Positions 41,439 through 50,807 of a stretch of 64,000 nucleotides of DNA are shown here, one piece after another. The stretch is from CAINFV01 sp964409235. GTDB lineage: Bacteria > Chlamydiota > Chlamydiia > Chlamydiales > FEN-1388. Within the stretch, counting starts at the first letter, position 1. Each line of letters begins with the position of its first letter. The stretch is from contig CAYPCN010000004.1 of assembly GCA_964409235.1 (NCBI GenBank), positions 1 to 64,000 on the forward strand, given 5' to 3'. The position numbers and the translations under genes were made by a program. The notes under the pieces are model-generated. The model saw nothing but the letters and a program-made list of their open reading frames with translations, had not been told where the DNA came from and did not search any database.

Positions 41439-42365
41439 TTGAGCGTTAAGGATCTCGTAGTTCTCGGTACCTCAAGCCAACAACCGACACGCCGCCGCAA
41501 CCATGGTGCCTACCTCTTTCGCTGGAATAATGAAGGCCTGCTCTTTGACCCCGGGGAGGGCACACAGCGACAGTTTATCTTTGCTGATGTAGCACCACCA
41601 GTCGTCACGCGAATGTTCATCTCTCATTTTCACGGCGACCACTGCCTTGGCGTAGGGTCAATGCTCATGCGACTCAACCTCGACAGAGTCCCTCACCCCA
41701 TCCATTGTTACTATCCTGCGAGTGGAAAGAAATATTTCGATCGGCTGCGCTATGGAACAGCGTACTACGAGACCATATCTGTGATCGAACATCCCATCGA
41801 TCGCCCTGGCGGCATTGTCCACGATGACGGGCATTTTCGCATCGAAGCTCGTTTTTTAGATCATGGCATCGATAATATCGGCTGGCGAGTCACCGAACCC
41901 GATAGAATCCGCTTTGAAAAAGAAAAACTCAAAGCAGCAGGCATCGAAGGACCATTGGTCAAGACATTGGAACGCCAAGGATGGATCATGGTCGATGGAC
42001 GGCGCGTGTCCCTTGAGGAGGTTGCCTACGTTCGCAAAGGTGATTCCATCGCGGTCATTATCGACACACGTCCGTGCCAAGAGGCTCTAGAACTTGCTCA
42101 GAACGCTCGCATGGTCGTTTGCGAAAGCACATATCTGTCTGTAGATACAGAGCTTGCAGTATGTTACAAACATATGACAGCAGCAGAAGCGGCTCAGCTT
42201 GCCAAAGATGCGCAGGCCCACACGCTGATCCTCACGCATTTCTCTGCTCGATATCCAGAGAGCATTGCGTTTGAACAGGAAGCGCGCCCTATTTTTTCAA
42301 ATACCAAGGCAGCCAATGATCTCGATCGATTTAGCTTCCGAGATCACCGGGAACAAAGCAAATAG
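41439..42365 (+). CDS. rnz: Ribonuclease Z
   Basis: tRNA 3'-processing endonuclease of the metallo-beta-lactamase fold, 308 residues. The zinc motif is in ISHFHGDHCLGVG; other ligands are in FLDHGIDNIG, IIDTRPC, CESTYL and LTHFSARY. The N-terminal LGTSSQQPT..RNHGAYL is typical of RNase Z. Start codon is TTG 41439, supported by GGAG 8 nt upstream; no ATG lies nearby in frame. Convergent with lpxD, 38 bp apart. Confidence 0.93.
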   Translation: MSVKDLVVLGTSSQQPTRRRNHGAYLFRWNNEGLLFDPGEGTQRQFIFADVAPPVVTRMFISHFHGDHCLGVGSMLMRLNLDRVPHPIHCYYPASGKKYFDRLRYGTAYYETISVIEHPIDRPGGIVHDDGHFRIEARFLDHGIDNIGWRVTEPDRIRFEKEKLKAAGIEGPLVKTLERQGWIMVDGRRVSLEEVAYVRKGDSIAVIIDTRPCQEALELAQNARMVVCESTYLSVDTELAVCYKHMTAAEAAQLAKDAQAHTLILTHFSARYPESIAFEQEARPIFSNTKAANDLDRFSFRDHREQSK

Positions 42366-42403
42366 GTTCCTACACGGGTGTCTGAACACGCTCCAAGAAA
42401 TCT

Positions 42404-43441
42404 CTATTGCGAAGCAAGCTTTGCTTCCAACGATTGTACGCGAGCGAAGAGCTCGCCTATCCGACGTAGATAGACAGCATTGCGATTGTATTCGGCAAGA
42501 GGCTGGACAGGAACTCCGCCATAATCTCCGGATTGCGGTAGCGATTTCGACACTCCAGAGCAAGCAGTAACGCGAACTCCCTTGCCAATATGAATATGAC
42601 CATTGACAGCAACCTTGCCACCAAGCAATACGCCATCGCCAAGCTTAGAGGAGCCAGCGATGCCAACCTGCGCGACGATCAGGCAATGGCGACCAATCTC
42701 AACATTGTGAGCAACCTGTACGAGGTTGTCGATTTTCGTCCCTTCCCCTATAGACGTCGATTGAAACCGCGCACGGTCAATGGTGGTGTTAGCACCTATT
42801 TCCACATCATCGCCAACGACCACATTCCCAAGTTGGTCTAATTTCGTATGGCGACCCTCGTTGCTGGTCACATAGCCATAGCCACACGAGCCAATAACAG
42901 CACCAGGCTGAATGATAACGCGGTCTTTGAGGGTCGTTCGTTCGCGAAGAACAGTGTGGGGATGAAGGATGCAGTTGGAACCAATGCACGATTGCGGACC
43001 GATATAGACAAACGATCCGACCATCGTCCCATTGCCGATCACCACTCCGGCATCAATGACAGCGTACGGACAGACGACGACATCTTCTCCCAAACAGGCT
43101 GTCGGATGGATAACCGCTGTCGGATGAACGCCAGCAAAGCCAGTCAAAGGCGTCTTTGTTCCACGAATGGCACAAAGTACCCCTTGGAATGCAGTACTAG
43201 GATCCTCGTGCAAGAGATAGTGTCGGGCAGGAGGGCGTTCCGTTGTCGGATGTACAATGATAGCGCCAGCCTTGCTATCGAGCATCTGCTGATGGTAGCG
43301 GCTATTGCCGAAAAACGAAATATCAGCCGGCGTAGCTCGTTCGAGATCGGAGACGCCGGTGATGCGATACGAAGGATCTCCTTCTACCTTTGCGCCGATG
43401 ATCGTGGCAAGTTCTTCAAGCGAAAAACACGACTCTTGCAT
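42404..43441 (-). CDS. lpxD: UDP-3-O-acylglucosamine N-acyltransferase
   Basis: Third step of lipid A biosynthesis, adding the N-linked acyl chain to UDP-GlcN. 345 residues. N-terminal uridine-binding region SFFGNSRYHQQMLDSKAGAIIVH, then a left-handed beta-helix of hexapeptide repeats from about residue 105 (GVHPTAVIHPTACLGEDVVVCPY..., IGPQSCIGSNCILHP), with the catalytic His in VQVAHNVEIGRHC and the C-terminal GGKVAVNGHIHIGKGV. AAGGG precedes ATG 43441. Last of bamA-skp-lpxD, the order found throughout Chlamydiae; 22 bp after skp. Confidence 0.95.
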   Translation of the reverse strand: MQESCFSLEELATIIGAKVEGDPSYRITGVSDLERATPADISFFGNSRYHQQMLDSKAGAIIVHPTTERPPARHYLLHEDPSTAFQGVLCAIRGTKTPLTGFAGVHPTAVIHPTACLGEDVVVCPYAVIDAGVVIGNGTMVGSFVYIGPQSCIGSNCILHPHTVLRERTTLKDRVIIQPGAVIGSCGYGYVTSNEGRHTKLDQLGNVVVGDDVEIGANTTIDRARFQSTSIGEGTKIDNLVQVAHNVEIGRHCLIVAQVGIAGSSKLGDGVLLGGKVAVNGHIHIGKGVRVTACSGVSKSLPQSGDYGGVPVQPLAEYNRNAVYLRRIGELFARVQSLEAKLASQ

Positions 43442-43463
43442 GGAGACCCTTCTTCAAGTGAAA

Positions 43464-44012
43464 TTACTTCTTCTCTGCGTTCTCAGCCATCACATGCATC
43501 TCATCAAGTTTCTTGATAATATCTGCTGAGATATCAAGTTTGTCGGCCTTATAAAAACATGACTCATCGTTAATAATAAGGTCCAATCCTTTTTCTTTGG
43601 CAATCGCCTTTGATGCGTCTGAGATCATGTCAAAGAGCTTTTGGACGACCTGCATATTCGCCTGATTCAACGTCTGGTAGTAGCGGTTTTGTTCCTGAGT
43701 CAGCTCTTGGCTCAAGGTCTTGAATTTCTCCTTCAGATCGGCTTCAGCTTCCGGCGTCAGGGAATCGAGGTACTCATCACTAAATTTTGGCGCCAGATCA
43801 TTAAGTTCCTTTTCCTTCTTCTCCATACTCTGTTCCATCTGCTTGCGAAGCTGATCAAAATGGGCCTGCTCTTCCTTCCCAATCTTTGATTTTTCCAGGA
43901 CAGTCTTAAAGCTCACCGTCCCAACATGCGGAGGCGCTATTGGTTCTGCCGCCAGAGAAGGTGCCGCAGCACAGGTCATCAAGAATAAAACTGTTGCCAT
44001 CCATTTTTTCAT
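43464..44012 (-). CDS. skp: Periplasmic chaperone Skp/OmpH
   Basis: Chaperone delivering outer-membrane proteins to BamA, 182 residues. Signal peptide MKKWMATVLFLMTCAAAPSLA; then a strand (VGTVSFKTVLEKSKIGKEEQ) and two long helices forming the tentacle (FDQLRKQMEQSMEKKEKEL..., LKEKFKTLSQELTQEQNRYYQ), ending with the small strand region (GLDLIINDESCFYKADKLDIS). ATG 44012 is used; the TTG at 44021 in frame is unlikely. Lies between bamA and lpxD. Confidence 0.9.
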   Translation of the reverse strand: MKKWMATVLFLMTCAAAPSLAAEPIAPPHVGTVSFKTVLEKSKIGKEEQAHFDQLRKQMEQSMEKKEKELNDLAPKFSDEYLDSLTPEAEADLKEKFKTLSQELTQEQNRYYQTLNQANMQVVQKLFDMISDASKAIAKEKGLDLIINDESCFYKADKLDISADIIKKLDEMHVMAENAEKK

Positions 44013-44034
44013 ATCGCACAAACTCCCTTACTGT

Positions 44035-44172
44035 GTGAACCCGTGCCTTAAGGCCCGGGAAAGCCCAATTAAGAGGGGGCTGAAACCCCTTCCAACCATT
44101 GTTTTGAAAAACCCCTTCCTTAAGGAGAGGGTCTCCTCGAAGAGGATGTCGCGCCATGTCGCACATGGCCCG
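44035..44172. repeat. Inverted-repeat-rich spacer between bamA and skp
   Basis: Contains several short palindromes and direct repeats: GCCTTAAGGC near 44043, two copies of AAACCCCTTCC-like sequence, AGGGG...CCCCT, CTCCTTAAGG-type pairs, and a perfect hairpin GCCATGT-CGC-ACATGGC at 44153-44169. The last shares TCGCACATGGC with the dispersed intergenic element. These may attenuate or process the bamA-skp-lpxD transcript. Confidence 0.5.
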
Positions 44173-44173
44173 C

Positions 44174-46543
44174 TTAAAAACCGACTCCAATGGAAAAGAA
44201 GAAATGACGAACATCCCTCTTATTCTCTGGATGGATAGGAAACCCTAGCCCAAACGTCAACGGCGTTGTATCGGAAATATAAAAACGCAAACCAACACCA
44301 GCAGTCGCTTGAAGGCGGCCAAGACGAAACTCCTGCCACCATACATTGCCAATGTCTGTAAACACAAAACCATTCAGCCGTTTCCAAAGAGGATGTTCAT
44401 ATTCTCCAGAAAAGAGCAATGACGTCATCCCTCCGCGCGGGGTTCTCTCGCGATCATGGAATTTTGGGCCAACCATATTGTATTTGAACCCTCGCATCGT
44501 CGCATCACCACCTAGGTAGAGACGCTCATCAAGCGGCAGCTTCCGAGGCTTTGTCCCAAAAACGGTTTTGATCGCCTGAGCATCACCTCTAAATTTCAGC
44601 ACCCCAGTTCCAAATGGGGAGTAAAAACAGGAGTTCAGGTACGCAAGTTTCAAAAAGCGGTGGTCGCCGCCAAGGCCTCCATACTCCGCAGATAGTTCTG
44701 AGCGAACCCCTTCTTTGGGAAGCACAGGATGGTTCGTAGAGTCATAATAGAGCGCTACGCCGACAGCTGAGATCGTGCCCCCATTTTTTGACTCGCGAAC
44801 CAGCTGACGGTTTCTTCGTGTATGGTAAATGTTTTTGAGGTCAATGTCTGAGTCTTTAATGCGGTAATGCGTGCCAAATTTCAAGAATGGATTGATCTCG
44901 TATTTGCCGAAAAGACTTGCTTGATCCGATTTGATCGTATAGTCGCTCGACGCATACGAATTGCGAAGCTTTTCTAGATCGACACCGACCACCCAATTCG
45001 TATCGAGGAAGTACGGCTTCGTCCATGACGCTTTGTACGACAGCTGTTTGGTACCAACCGTCACACTGGCAGAGACGCTTTCGCCACCACCACGAACAGC
45101 TCGATACCCATCGGAAAACATCCTAGGAAGACCGAGCAATCGAAAATTCGACTCTGAAATCCCCAATCCGCCAGACACCCCTTCATCAGAACTCCAGCCA
45201 GCAAATGCCATAAAGCGCGCTGTCGTTCCTATCTCTTCAACTTCGATATGCACATCTCGGAACGGCGTCGCCCCCTCTCCCCCATCAAGACGGCTCGATT
45301 TGACCGCATAGACGTTCACAGTTTTGAAATACCCGATGTTGCGCAATCGCTCTTCGGTCTTGGCAAGGAGGTTAGAGTCAAAGACAGCTCCAGGGACCAG
45401 CAGAGTCTCGTGAAGGATCACGCGCGGCTCCGTGATCGTGTTGCCGATGATCTCGATCATTCCCACACGAAAACATCGGCCCTCTTCCACGCGGAAATTC
45501 ACATCGTAGACCAGCGCATCATCGCGAAGCTTCGGCTCGGGAACAATAGACGCGTCAATATATCCCTTCGAACCATACATGTTGTATATGGCCTTCCCCG
45601 CACGACGTATCTCATCGGGAGAATAGACTTGGCCCGGGGTAAGCTCGGCTTTTTTCAACAGAGCTTCTTGCGTATAGAGAACATTGCCGGAAGTCGTACA
45701 ATTTCCCAACCGATAGACGTTCCCCTTCTCAACTGCGATGTCAATAACAATGCGGTCTTTCGAACGCTCAGACGGAATAATCGACGTTGCCACCTTAGCA
45801 TCCAAATACCCCTTATTTTGGAAGTATCTGAGCATTGTCATCTCATCTTGGCGGAAGACATCTTTATAAAAGGTACCCTGGTTCGTCAACCACGACAGCC
45901 ATAGAGAGTATTCTTTGGTCATGAGCGAATCGCAGATCTCGTCGCTCTCTTCGGAGGTGCAGCCAGAGAACCGGATTTCCTCGACATATCCAGCGCGGCC
46001 TTCCTTGATAACAATATCAATGTCAACAGTGTTTGGCTCTGGACGAGGGGCGACGACAAAATCAATTTCGGACTCAAAAAAGCCCTTTTTCACGTAGAAC
46101 TGGCGCAGTTTTTGCATCGCCTTTGAAAACCCTTGTCGATCATAGACCGAGCCAGTGGCAATTCCGAGCTCTTTTGCGAGTGTGTCCGTTTCGACTGCTG
46201 CATTGCCCTGCCATCGTATCGCATGGATCAATGGCTTTTTCCACACCTTAAGAACAATGGTTACCTCACCATCGCTCACCATCACTGTCGGCTCAACCCG
46301 ATCAAACTCCTTAGCAATCTGCTTTAAATCCTTATCAAAGGTACTCTGAGAAAAACGTTCTTGTTCTTTTGTCTGTAGCGTCGAAAGCACGGATTCTTCG
46401 CTTCCAGCTGGCTCACCGACGATCTCTAAAGAAAAACTTTTAATAGGAAGCGCCTCTGGACTACCAATAACAGCTCCCCATGCGAATGAAACCGCACATG
46501 CGAATACGACACAGCACAGACGTCTCCAAAATCCACTCTTCAT
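44174..46543 (-). CDS. bamA: Outer-membrane protein assembly factor BamA (Omp85)
   Basis: Central beta-barrel insertase, 789 residues. The start is ATG 46543, with GAGG 7 nt upstream and the signal peptide SGFWRRLCCVVFACAVSFAWG directly after; longer in-frame starts lack both. About five POTRA repeats (for example LKVWKKPLIHAIRWQGNAAV, IVIKEGRAGYVEEIRFSG, VEKGNVYRLGNCTTSGN, VEEGRCFRVGMIEIIGNT) precede a 16-strand barrel with LGGDATMRGF, the conserved VRGF/Y-type loop motif, and a C-terminal Phe in FFFSIGVGF. First gene before skp-lpxD. Confidence 0.95.
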   Translation of the reverse strand: MKSGFWRRLCCVVFACAVSFAWGAVIGSPEALPIKSFSLEIVGEPAGSEESVLSTLQTKEQERFSQSTFDKDLKQIAKEFDRVEPTVMVSDGEVTIVLKVWKKPLIHAIRWQGNAAVETDTLAKELGIATGSVYDRQGFSKAMQKLRQFYVKKGFFESEIDFVVAPRPEPNTVDIDIVIKEGRAGYVEEIRFSGCTSEESDEICDSLMTKEYSLWLSWLTNQGTFYKDVFRQDEMTMLRYFQNKGYLDAKVATSIIPSERSKDRIVIDIAVEKGNVYRLGNCTTSGNVLYTQEALLKKAELTPGQVYSPDEIRRAGKAIYNMYGSKGYIDASIVPEPKLRDDALVYDVNFRVEEGRCFRVGMIEIIGNTITEPRVILHETLLVPGAVFDSNLLAKTEERLRNIGYFKTVNVYAVKSSRLDGGEGATPFRDVHIEVEEIGTTARFMAFAGWSSDEGVSGGLGISESNFRLLGLPRMFSDGYRAVRGGGESVSASVTVGTKQLSYKASWTKPYFLDTNWVVGVDLEKLRNSYASSDYTIKSDQASLFGKYEINPFLKFGTHYRIKDSDIDLKNIYHTRRNRQLVRESKNGGTISAVGVALYYDSTNHPVLPKEGVRSELSAEYGGLGGDHRFLKLAYLNSCFYSPFGTGVLKFRGDAQAIKTVFGTKPRKLPLDERLYLGGDATMRGFKYNMVGPKFHDRERTPRGGMTSLLFSGEYEHPLWKRLNGFVFTDIGNVWWQEFRLGRLQATAGVGLRFYISDTTPLTFGLGFPIHPENKRDVRHFFFSIGVGF

Positions 46544-46785
46544 TGCTATCCTCGAAAAAGCTAAGGTAAGAAAGAAAAGCGTACGACGGCTAAGGGGAAT
46601 ACTGCAAGATGTCATTTTATTCTTCGTTCCTGTATTCTTTGAGACAATAGAGCACGGCTTTTCAGAAGCAATAACGAACCTCATATTCCTGGCAATATGG
46701 GCAAAGGCGAGATTGGCACAAAGATTGGTCTCTATCCTCGAAAAGCCGTCGTATACCTAGCTCTGATAATGGGGGCGTTCGCTAC

Positions 46786-47553
46786 ATGGTCTTTAGGCCA
46801 GTAATTGTTGTCATTCCTGCCCGCTACAGCAGCACACGATTCCCTGGAAAGCCTCTCGTTATGATCAATGGGGTATCGCTGCTAGAGCGAACCTACCGTC
46901 GTGTCATGCGTTGCCAGCTCATCAATCATTGCGTGATCGCAACAGATGATGAACGCATCATGCAAGCGGCCCATGCGTTTGATGCTGATGTCGTGATGAC
47001 GTCGGCGTCTTGCTTCACAGGTACCGACCGCGTGGCAGAAGCCGTGAGACTACGAGACGATCTGAAGAACGCGGAGATGATTGTAAACGTCCAAGGGGAT
47101 GAACCCTGCATAGAGCCGGATACCATTGCCAAAGTGGTAGAAGTCTTGCGATCCTCCCCTCTCGACAGCATGGGAACAGCTATTGCTCCAATACGATCTA
47201 AAGAAGAACTCGTGAATACCAATATTGTGAAATGCGTCAAAACAGCCACGGGGAAAGCACTTTATTTTAGCCGCCATGCCATTCCTGGTTCGAAACAGGG
47301 AATTCAAGTGGACTCTCTCCCCTATTTCCGGCATGTTGGCATTTATGCCTATAGGCCGGAGTTTCTCCTGCGGTTTTCTGCGCTTCCGCCAACGCCGCTT
47401 CAACAGGCCGAAGATCTCGAAATGCTGCGGGCCATGGAGCATGGTTTTTCGATCGCCGTGGCACAAGTTTCTCATCATAGTCCAGATGTCAATGTACCAT
47501 CTGATATTCAGGAGGTAGAACAGTGGATACAGAGCCAGCCTTTATCTTCGTAA
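46786..47553 (+). CDS. kdsB: 3-deoxy-manno-octulosonate cytidylyltransferase
   Basis: Activates Kdo as CMP-Kdo for LPS inner core. 255 residues. IPARYSSTRFPGKPL is the nucleotide-binding start, VVMTS.....GTDRVAEA and VNVQGDEPCIEP follow, and SRHAIPG, HVGIYAYR and QAEDLEMLRAMEHG complete the family pattern. Divergent from bamA with a 242-bp spacer. Its 3' end overlaps pyrG by 31 bp; the same kdsB-pyrG-yqgF order occurs in Chlamydiaceae. Confidence 0.95.
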   Translation: MVFRPVIVVIPARYSSTRFPGKPLVMINGVSLLERTYRRVMRCQLINHCVIATDDERIMQAAHAFDADVVMTSASCFTGTDRVAEAVRLRDDLKNAEMIVNVQGDEPCIEPDTIAKVVEVLRSSPLDSMGTAIAPIRSKEELVNTNIVKCVKTATGKALYFSRHAIPGSKQGIQVDSLPYFRHVGIYAYRPEFLLRFSALPPTPLQQAEDLEMLRAMEHGFSIAVAQVSHHSPDVNVPSDIQEVEQWIQSQPLSS

Positions 47554-49148
47554 CAGGTGGTGTCATCTCATCACTCGGCAAAGGGATCACCGCTTCTGCC
47601 ATTGGCCTATTGCTCGAGCGCCAGGGCTATTCCGTCGCCATGATGAAGCTTGACCCCTACCTCAATATTGACCCCGGTACGATGAGTCCATTTCAGCATG
47701 GAGAGGTGTATGTTACCGACGATGGTGCAGAGGCCGACCTCGACCTAGGACACTACTCGCGCTTTACCCGTTCTCCATTGAGTAAAATCTCTACAGTCAC
47801 CTCAGGGCAGATCTACGAAGAAGTACTCAAAAAGGAACGACGAGGCGATTTTCTGGGATCGACGGTACAGGTGATCCCTCATGTCACCGAGGAGATTAAG
47901 CGCCGGCTTTGTATTTGCGCCAGCCAGCTCCGTGGTTTTGGATTTGTCATTGCAGAGATTGGCGGCACCGTGGGCGACATCGAGTCACAGCCATTTCTTG
48001 AAGCGATCCGACAGTTTCGGTACGAAAAGAAGCGATCGTGCTTGAACGTTCATGTCACATATGTCCCTTTTATCAAAGCTGCTGGCGAATTGAAGACAAA
48101 GCCTACGCAGCATTCGGTGCAAGCGCTGCGCCAGATTGGCATCTTCCCCGATCTCATCCTTTGCCGCTCGGAAAGCTCGGTGGGACCCGAAGAGCGGGCG
48201 AAGATCAGCCTGTTCTGCAATGTCCCCAACCGCTCGGTCTTCGACCTGCCCGACGTCGATTTGATCTATGACGTTCCCGTCGTCCTTCATAACCAAAATA
48301 TTGAAGGCGTCATCCTTCAGCACGTTGGTCTCAAAGAAAAGCCCATTGACCTCAGCGATTGGCAATATAGCAGTCGCCCCTGCGTTTCTGACCCCTCTGT
48401 CGTGAGAATCGGCGTCGTCGGGAAGTACGTCAAACACCAAGACGCCTACAAATCTTTGTATGAATCTCTGTACCATGCTTCTTGTAAAGTTGGCTGCAAG
48501 CTCAAAATTGAAAAGCTTGACCCTGAAAAAATTGAGAATGAATTCCCCCATTCGTTCACAAATCTCGATGGCTACCTCGTGCCTGGCGGATTTGGCATGA
48601 GGGGCTGGGAAGGGAAAATTGCCACGGCCACCTACTGTCGAACAGAAAAAATCCCCTATTTTGGCATCTGCCTTGGCATGCAGGTGCTGACTGTAGAGTT
48701 TGCGCGAAAAGTCCTTGGCCTCCACAATGCTGATTCCACGGAAGTCAATGCGCAGACACCCCACCCTGTCGTCTCGCTTCTCTCGGAGCAAGAACATGTC
48801 ACACATCTTGGTGGGACGATGCGCCTTGGGGCGTATCCTTGCCTTCTTCACGAAGGCTCTCTTGCATTCCAAGCCTATGGCACAGCAAAAATCAGCGAAC
48901 GACATCGCCACCGATACGAGTTTAACTCGCAGTATCGCGCCCATTTCCTTCAAAATGGGGCGCTCATCTCTGGGACAAGCCCAGACGGCTCGTTATGCGA
49001 AGTAATTGAAGTGGTGAACCACCCTTGGATGCTCGGCGCCCAATTCCATCCTGAATTTAAATCAACGCCCACAGATCCCCATCCTCTGTTCGTCGCTTTT
49101 CTCAAGGCCTCTCTCGACCATGCGCAAGCAAAGAGAGGGCGTGCATGA
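47523..49148 (+). CDS. pyrG: CTP synthase
   Basis: ATP- and glutamine-dependent UTP-to-CTP conversion; its CTP also feeds KdsB. 541 residues. The synthase domain opens FVTGGVISSLGKGITASAIG and has KLDPYLNIDPGTMSPFQHGEVYVTDDGAE.DLDLGHYSRF; the glutaminase domain has PYFGICLGMQ (nucleophile Cys) and a C-terminal GAQFHPEFKS. The start is GTG 47523 inside kdsB, with a perfect AGGAGG 7 nt upstream, so the two genes overlap by 31 bp. Confidence 0.95.
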   Translation: MDTEPAFIFVTGGVISSLGKGITASAIGLLLERQGYSVAMMKLDPYLNIDPGTMSPFQHGEVYVTDDGAEADLDLGHYSRFTRSPLSKISTVTSGQIYEEVLKKERRGDFLGSTVQVIPHVTEEIKRRLCICASQLRGFGFVIAEIGGTVGDIESQPFLEAIRQFRYEKKRSCLNVHVTYVPFIKAAGELKTKPTQHSVQALRQIGIFPDLILCRSESSVGPEERAKISLFCNVPNRSVFDLPDVDLIYDVPVVLHNQNIEGVILQHVGLKEKPIDLSDWQYSSRPCVSDPSVVRIGVVGKYVKHQDAYKSLYESLYHASCKVGCKLKIEKLDPEKIENEFPHSFTNLDGYLVPGGFGMRGWEGKIATATYCRTEKIPYFGICLGMQVLTVEFARKVLGLHNADSTEVNAQTPHPVVSLLSEQEHVTHLGGTMRLGAYPCLLHEGSLAFQAYGTAKISERHRHRYEFNSQYRAHFLQNGALISGTSPDGSLCEVIEVVNHPWMLGAQFHPEFKSTPTDPHPLFVAFLKASLDHAQAKRGRA

Positions 49149-49582
49149 AAGGACGGCTCCTAGGAGTAGATTTTGGCCATGCACGCATTGGCCTGGCTGT
49201 GTCCGACCCCCTCCATCTCATTGCCAGCCCTCTTGCGACAATTCGTGGGTCGAAAAATCCCGTGACTGCAGCGACCAATGTCGCCGCAGAGGTTCGCAAG
49301 CTCAAGATGGACATCGACCAGATCATCGTCGGGCTGCCGCTCCACATGAACGGTTCTGAATCTGAGCGGTCAGCAGAAGTGCGCTCGTTCGCCTGTGCAC
49401 TCGAAGAGCAAACAGGCATTAGCGTACAATTATTCGACGAACGACTCACCTCTGTCCAAGCAGAACGGCTCATGAAACACGCTCTGATGACGCGAAGAGA
49501 ACGCTCTTCATCTATTGATGGCGTTTCTAGTACAATTCTTCTTCAATCATTTCTTGACCTTCAAGGGACAATGCGATCGTGA
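49145..49582 (+). CDS. ruvX: Holliday junction resolvase-like protein RuvX/YqgF
   Basis: A 145-residue RNase H-fold nuclease involved in pre-16S rRNA processing and possibly recombination. LLGVDFGHARIGLAV is the first acidic motif, IIVGLPLHMNGS.SER and FDERLTSVQAERLM the others, and SIDGVSSTILLQSFLD ends the fold with the last Asp. Overlaps pyrG by ATGA (49145-49148) and the glycosyltransferase gene by GTGA. Confidence 0.92.
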   Translation: MKGRLLGVDFGHARIGLAVSDPLHLIASPLATIRGSKNPVTAATNVAAEVRKLKMDIDQIIVGLPLHMNGSESERSAEVRSFACALEEQTGISVQLFDERLTSVQAERLMKHALMTRRERSSSIDGVSSTILLQSFLDLQGTMRS

Positions 49583-50793
49583 CAGCGCCGGTATTCATTC
49601 ACATCCTCAGCTTAGACACAGTAGGGGGCGTAGAATCTCTGTATGTGCATTTTGTCACAGAAGCTTTGGCGCAAGGGAGATCTACCCATTATACTTCAGT
49701 CTGTGGGAAGCCTCCGCATACGAAATTTTCCTCCCACTTTGGGGCGCTCGGCTACAAGGCATTCCTCGAAGAGCACATCATGGGCTTGCGATTGCCCCGC
49801 CTGCTTCGAACTCTTGTTCATCTGCGTCGAGCCATGGTCCATGAGATTGTCAAACCCTCTCTGTGGATCTATTGGAACCGCATTGAAGAGCATTCTCCAC
49901 CAGGAATGGCAGCCTATTACGAACATGGCGCCGCTTGGAATGTGCCTGTTTCAAAGAAGAGGATGAAATTCCTTTCTCGTTGTTCGCATATGATGGCAAA
50001 TTCCAATGCCGCCGCCGTCATCCTAAAAGAAAAGTGGGATGTCCACACGCCGATCACCGTTGTGGCCAACCCTCTGCGCCCTGATATCAGCATCCGCGAA
50101 ACGCCACGAGCGTTGACTTCGCACCGCCCTCTCCGCTTAGGGTTCATAGGCCGCCTTGTCCCTGTCAAAGGGCTCCTGGTGGCGCTTCACGCGCTGAAAC
50201 TTCTCCTTGCCCGCGGTATTGACGCCACTCTTTCCATCGCCGGTGTCGGCCCGATGAAAGAGATTGGACGGCGGCGCTCGCATGAACTCGGCATTGAACC
50301 CTCTGTCCACTGGATGGGATGCCTAGATCGCGTGACCGACTTCTACGATGGGATTGACATCCTTCTAACGCCATCCATTCGAGAGCCATTGGGATTGGTG
50401 TCCTTAGAAGCCGCAGCACGAGGTGTCCCTGTCATTGCTGCTGCTGTCGATGGTCTACCCGAGGCGGTCCTCAATGAGAAGACGGGAATATGTGTCGCAC
50501 CAACGCTGAGCATCTATGAGGCTAAAAACCTCCTCATTAGCCACAAGGAGCTCCCAGATTGTGTGGTCGATATGAAAACCCGAACTCTGGTGTCGCCGAA
50601 GGTCGTAGACCCGCAGCATTGTGTTGAAGCGATAGAACAGCTGCTATTAGACTCGAAGAAGTATGCTCAGTTCAGTGCCAATGCTCTATGCCACGCGCGA
50701 GAACGCGCCGACTTCCCTTTGTACTTCAACACATTGCACGACATTTTAACAGCTAATGGGGATGCGCTCTCCCCGCCTTCTGATTCACTATAA
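49579..50793 (+). CDS. Glycosyltransferase family 4
   Basis: GT-B fold glycosyltransferase, 404 residues, start GTG 49579 overlapping ruvX. N-terminal HILSLDTVGGVESLY fits an acceptor-domain glycine loop. The donor domain has LRLGFIGRLVPVKGLLVAL, IAGVGPMKE, VHWMGCLDRVTDFYDGIDILLTPS and the E-x7-E motif in REPLGLVSLEAAARGVPVIAA. Substrate unknown; its position after kdsB-pyrG-ruvX hints at LPS or surface glycan synthesis, an inference. In Chlamydiaceae zwf occupies the position after yqgF. Confidence 0.88.
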   Translation: MTAPVFIHILSLDTVGGVESLYVHFVTEALAQGRSTHYTSVCGKPPHTKFSSHFGALGYKAFLEEHIMGLRLPRLLRTLVHLRRAMVHEIVKPSLWIYWNRIEEHSPPGMAAYYEHGAAWNVPVSKKRMKFLSRCSHMMANSNAAAVILKEKWDVHTPITVVANPLRPDISIRETPRALTSHRPLRLGFIGRLVPVKGLLVALHALKLLLARGIDATLSIAGVGPMKEIGRRRSHELGIEPSVHWMGCLDRVTDFYDGIDILLTPSIREPLGLVSLEAAARGVPVIAAAVDGLPEAVLNEKTGICVAPTLSIYEAKNLLISHKELPDCVVDMKTRTLVSPKVVDPQHCVEAIEQLLLDSKKYAQFSANALCHARERADFPLYFNTLHDILTANGDALSPPSDSL

Positions 50794-50807
50794 AAGGAGT
50801 TCCGGGC

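Noticed and set aside
46544..46684. N-terminal extension of bamA
   Set aside because: The signal peptide and GAGG ribosome site define ATG 46543.
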